A stretch of 25,681 nt of DNA from Syntrophomonadaceae bacterium (GTDB lineage Bacteria; Bacillota; Dethiobacteria; DTU022), in the NCBI GenBank assembly GCA_007131435.1, contig SLQM01000189.1, forward strand, positions 1-25,681, read 5' to 3'. The translations under genes and the position numbers were made by a program. Each line of letters begins with the position of its first letter. Within the stretch, counting starts at the first letter, position 1. Below are positions 23,685-25,681 of this stretch, piece after piece. The notes beneath the pieces are model-generated. The model made no database searches, was not told the DNA's origin, and saw only the letters and a list, made by a program, of their open reading frames with translations.

Positions 23685-24122
23685 ATGAAGCAAATTGGGA
23701 AAACAGCGATTATGTTTACCCTTTCCGAGGGTGAACTTGAACAGCAAATCAGGGAGCAGGCTGAGGAAAACGGCTACAGGATGATCAAGGGCAAGGTAGG
23801 TTCGATGAGTACGGAGAAAATATTCGCTGCCGTTGAGACTGCTGCCCAGCGTGAAGGCTTGATCCGCAAGGATTATTATCGCGATACTCATGCATTATAT
23901 CATGCAATTCTTGATGCTTTCGTCGGCATCTGCCGGGGACAGCTTGGCCTTGGCGACATGCTGCGCACCGTGGGCCTAATGTTTACAGTAGTTAAAGGAC
24001 CGAGAACATTTGAACAGAGCGAAGATGGCGAATGGATTGCCGTAGTACTTTACGGCACGATTGGAGCGCCGGTTAAAGGTTATGAGCATGAAACAATTGG
24101 CCTTGGCATTAACCACCTCTAA
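23685..24122 (+). CDS. hutP: Hut operon antitermination protein HutP
   Basis: This 145-residue RNA-binding protein closely matches HutP of Bacillus. The stretches GKVGSMSTEKIFAAVETA, YYRDTHALYHAILDAF, CRGQLGLGDMLRTVG and WIAVVLYGTIGAPVKGYEHETIGLGINHL are all present. The metal-binding histidines map to His69, His73 and His135, the counterparts of Bacillus His73, His77 and His138. HutP binds histidine and Mg2+, assembles as a hexamer and binds NAG triplets in the hut leader to prevent termination. The ATG at 23685 is preferred over 23640 because AGGCGG lies 8 nt upstream and the resulting length fits the 148-residue homologue. In Bacillus subtilis hutP precedes hutH; here it follows it. Confidence 0.96.
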   Translation: MKQIGKTAIMFTLSEGELEQQIREQAEENGYRMIKGKVGSMSTEKIFAAVETAAQREGLIRKDYYRDTHALYHAILDAFVGICRGQLGLGDMLRTVGLMFTVVKGPRTFEQSEDGEWIAVVLYGTIGAPVKGYEHETIGLGINHL

Positions 24123-24228
24123 ACCGCTGCTATTAAATGTGATGGTGACGGTAAGGGTATCAACGGGAAAAAATTTGGGCACATAAATATATTAATGATT
24201 ATGCAAAATATTATTGGAGGTGTTTAAA

Positions 24229-25659
24229 ATAGCAGAATATCGTTCCAACTATAGTCAGCAGTTGTCACCGCGTTTAAAATGGTTTTCAGAAAGCCAACTT
24301 GAAGAGATTCACAGCTCTACAATTGATGTACTTGAAAGGGCAGGCGTCAGGGTAGATCATGATGAGGCCCTGAAACTGCTTAAGGATGCAGGATGTATTG
24401 TAAAGGATAGGGTGGCCAAAATACCAGGCTGGTTGATTGAAGAAGCGATCAGGATTGCCCCATCCAAAATAAATATCTACAGCCGCGAGGGCAAACCGGC
24501 CATGTCTTTAGAAGCCAATAATACTTATTACGGAACCGGCTCCGATCTGCCCTTCCATTTGGATTTTGAAACCGGAGTTAGGCGGGGTGCGGTAAAACAG
24601 GACGTTGTTAATGCGGCAAAACTGATTGAGAAGCTTCCCAACTATGATTTCAGTATGAGCTATGGTATTCCACGTGATGCAGAGACCAAGAAGGGTGATC
24701 TGCACCAGTTTGCAGCCCAGGTCTTACACTGCGCAAAACCGATCATTTTTACATCTTTTAACGAGGATAACCTGAAAACAATTATTGATATGGCTGCTGC
24801 TGCAGCCGGATCACATGAAAAATTACGGGAGCGTCCCTTCCTGATCCTCTATGATGAACCCATTTCGCCACTGATCCACACCCGTGAAGGGATGGCTAAA
24901 ATGTTTACCTGCATAGAATACGGTGTGCCTGTAATTTATACTCCGGGAGTGGTTGCCGGTGGAACCTGCCCTGTAACCAAGGCCGGGACCATAGTCCAGA
25001 TGAATGCCGAAAGTTTGTCCGGACTGCTTATTGCCCAGCTGAAGAAAAAAGGTTCGCAGGTTATTATCGGCGGCGGAGCAACACCAATGGAGATGAATAC
25101 AACGGCCACATTATACGGTTCACCAGATGCGGCTATGAATTACTGCGCCATGACGGAACTCTCCCAGTATTACCGCATCCCCAATTTTACTGAAGCCGGC
25201 TGCTCGAATGCGCCTGTTCCGGATGCCCAGGCCGGAATGGAGGCTTCTATCGGGCTGCTTCTCAACCAGCTTTGCGGAGCAAACCTGGTTCATGATGTGG
25301 GCTATTTGGATGGTGGAAAAACCGGCTCGCTGCCCTTCCTGGTAATGTGTGATGACTTTATCAGCGCAGCAAGGTATATCGGGGCCGGGACTGCAGTGAA
25401 CAAGGATACAATCGGCACTGATACTATCGAAGCTGTTGGCCCTTCCGGCCATTACCTGGGTGAAGAACATACAATGAAACACTTCCGCAGCGAAATATGG
25501 TCGCCCACAGTATTCAACCGGACTATGTATGAAACATGGGAAAAGTTGGGAAGCAAAGACATCTTTGAACTGGCCCGGGAAAAAGCTGCTGCTCTGTTAA
25601 AAGAGGAAGTAAATTCTCCGGACAAGGCAGTTGTTGAAATAATAAACAGTTTACTTTAA
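24229..25659 (+). CDS. MttB-superfamily corrinoid methyltransferase (non-pyrrolysine)
   Basis: This protein of about 476 residues resembles trimethylamine methyltransferase MttB and its pyrrolysine-free relatives such as glycine betaine methyltransferase MtgB. The N-terminus has LSPRLKWFSESQLEEIHSSTIDVLERAGVRV. A GTGSDLPFHLDFETGVRR segment, YDEPISPLIHT, GVVAGGTCPVTKAGT, and GAGTAVNKDTIGTDTIEAVGPSGHYLGEEHT near the C-terminus are TIM-barrel landmarks of the family. The coding frame has no internal TAG, so no pyrrolysine is used. Family members move a methyl group from a quaternary amine to a corrinoid protein. The substrate is unknown. The GGAGG at 24216-24220 points to ATA at 24229 as the start; an in-frame TTG at 24214 overlaps that site and has none of its own. 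Confidence 0.88.
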   Translation: MAEYRSNYSQQLSPRLKWFSESQLEEIHSSTIDVLERAGVRVDHDEALKLLKDAGCIVKDRVAKIPGWLIEEAIRIAPSKINIYSREGKPAMSLEANNTYYGTGSDLPFHLDFETGVRRGAVKQDVVNAAKLIEKLPNYDFSMSYGIPRDAETKKGDLHQFAAQVLHCAKPIIFTSFNEDNLKTIIDMAAAAAGSHEKLRERPFLILYDEPISPLIHTREGMAKMFTCIEYGVPVIYTPGVVAGGTCPVTKAGTIVQMNAESLSGLLIAQLKKKGSQVIIGGGATPMEMNTTATLYGSPDAAMNYCAMTELSQYYRIPNFTEAGCSNAPVPDAQAGMEASIGLLLNQLCGANLVHDVGYLDGGKTGSLPFLVMCDDFISAARYIGAGTAVNKDTIGTDTIEAVGPSGHYLGEEHTMKHFRSEIWSPTVFNRTMYETWEKLGSKDIFELAREKAAALLKEEVNSPDKAVVEIINSLL

Positions 25660-25667
25660 GGAAATAA

Positions 25668-25681
25668 ATGATGAATTCAAG
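25668..25681 (+). CDS. Start of a further gene (3' cut by window end)
   Basis: AAGGAA (25658-25663) is followed by tandem ATG codons at 25668 and 25671 that stay open to the window edge. Only about four codons are visible, so no product can be named. In methylamine clusters a corrinoid protein or another methyltransferase would be usual here. Confidence 0.35.

Noticed and set aside
24229..25659. Pyrrolysine-containing MttB.
   Set aside because: The frame has no in-frame TAG before its terminal TAA, so it belongs with the non-pyrrolysine relatives.
1..25681. CRISPR arrays, insertion sequences, tRNA or rRNA genes, phage genes.
   Set aside because: No regular repeat-spacer pattern, transposase, terminal inverted repeats or recognisable structural RNA genes were seen.

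Overview
This window looks like part of the chromosome of an anaerobic, amino-acid- and peptide-fermenting member of the Bacillota (Clostridia-like). I cannot name a genus. The clade rests on HutP, an antitermination protein known mainly from Bacillota, on the lysine 5,6-aminomutase genes, on strong GGAGG-type ribosome binding sites, on frequent TTG/GTG starts and on many intrinsic terminators. Nearly all genes lie on the + strand. The exception is a PucR-type regulator at 2538-3818.

Layout. Positions 1-2519 hold the 3' part of a zinc-ribbon/RDD membrane protein and an L-lactate permease family transporter. Next comes the divergent PucR-type regulator, followed by a 389-bp control region with repeated GTTTAGC words, a palindrome and a long-range inverted repeat. 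Positions 4208-7639 encode the lysine (beta-lysine) 5,6-aminomutase module: a KamB-like reactivase ATPase, KamD and KamE. Positions 7880-13190 carry an NhaC-family antiporter, two M20 metallohydrolases and an EamA exporter. Positions 13344-19277 encode a complete oligopeptide ABC transporter in the order D, F, B, small membrane protein, binding lipoprotein, C. An AbgB-like M20 amidohydrolase follows, then a Kce/BKACE-type beta-keto acid cleavage enzyme. The window ends with histidine ammonia-lyase, HutP, a non-pyrrolysine MttB-family corrinoid methyltransferase and the first codons of another gene.

How the genes may work together. Peptides or N-acyl amino acids enter through the Opp system and are hydrolysed by the M20 enzymes. 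Lysine or beta-lysine would pass through KamDE and, after steps not encoded here, possibly the Kce-like enzyme. Histidine is deaminated by HutH. The MttB homologue suggests use of a quaternary or N-methylated amine.

Most notable signals. (1) Three separate leaders, upstream of nhaC, of one M20 gene and of the Kce-like gene, share an identical GATGGAACCG core inside similar foldable contexts. I do not recognise this as a known riboswitch. (2) The hutH leader contains TAG-N4-TAG-N4-GAG, the HutP recognition pattern, directly before a terminator that abuts the hutH ribosome binding site. hutP lies downstream of hutH. (3) The MttB homologue sits beside hutH/hutP, and its ribosome binding site points to an ATA start codon. 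All functional assignments come from reading the sequence by eye; no searches or folding programs were run.
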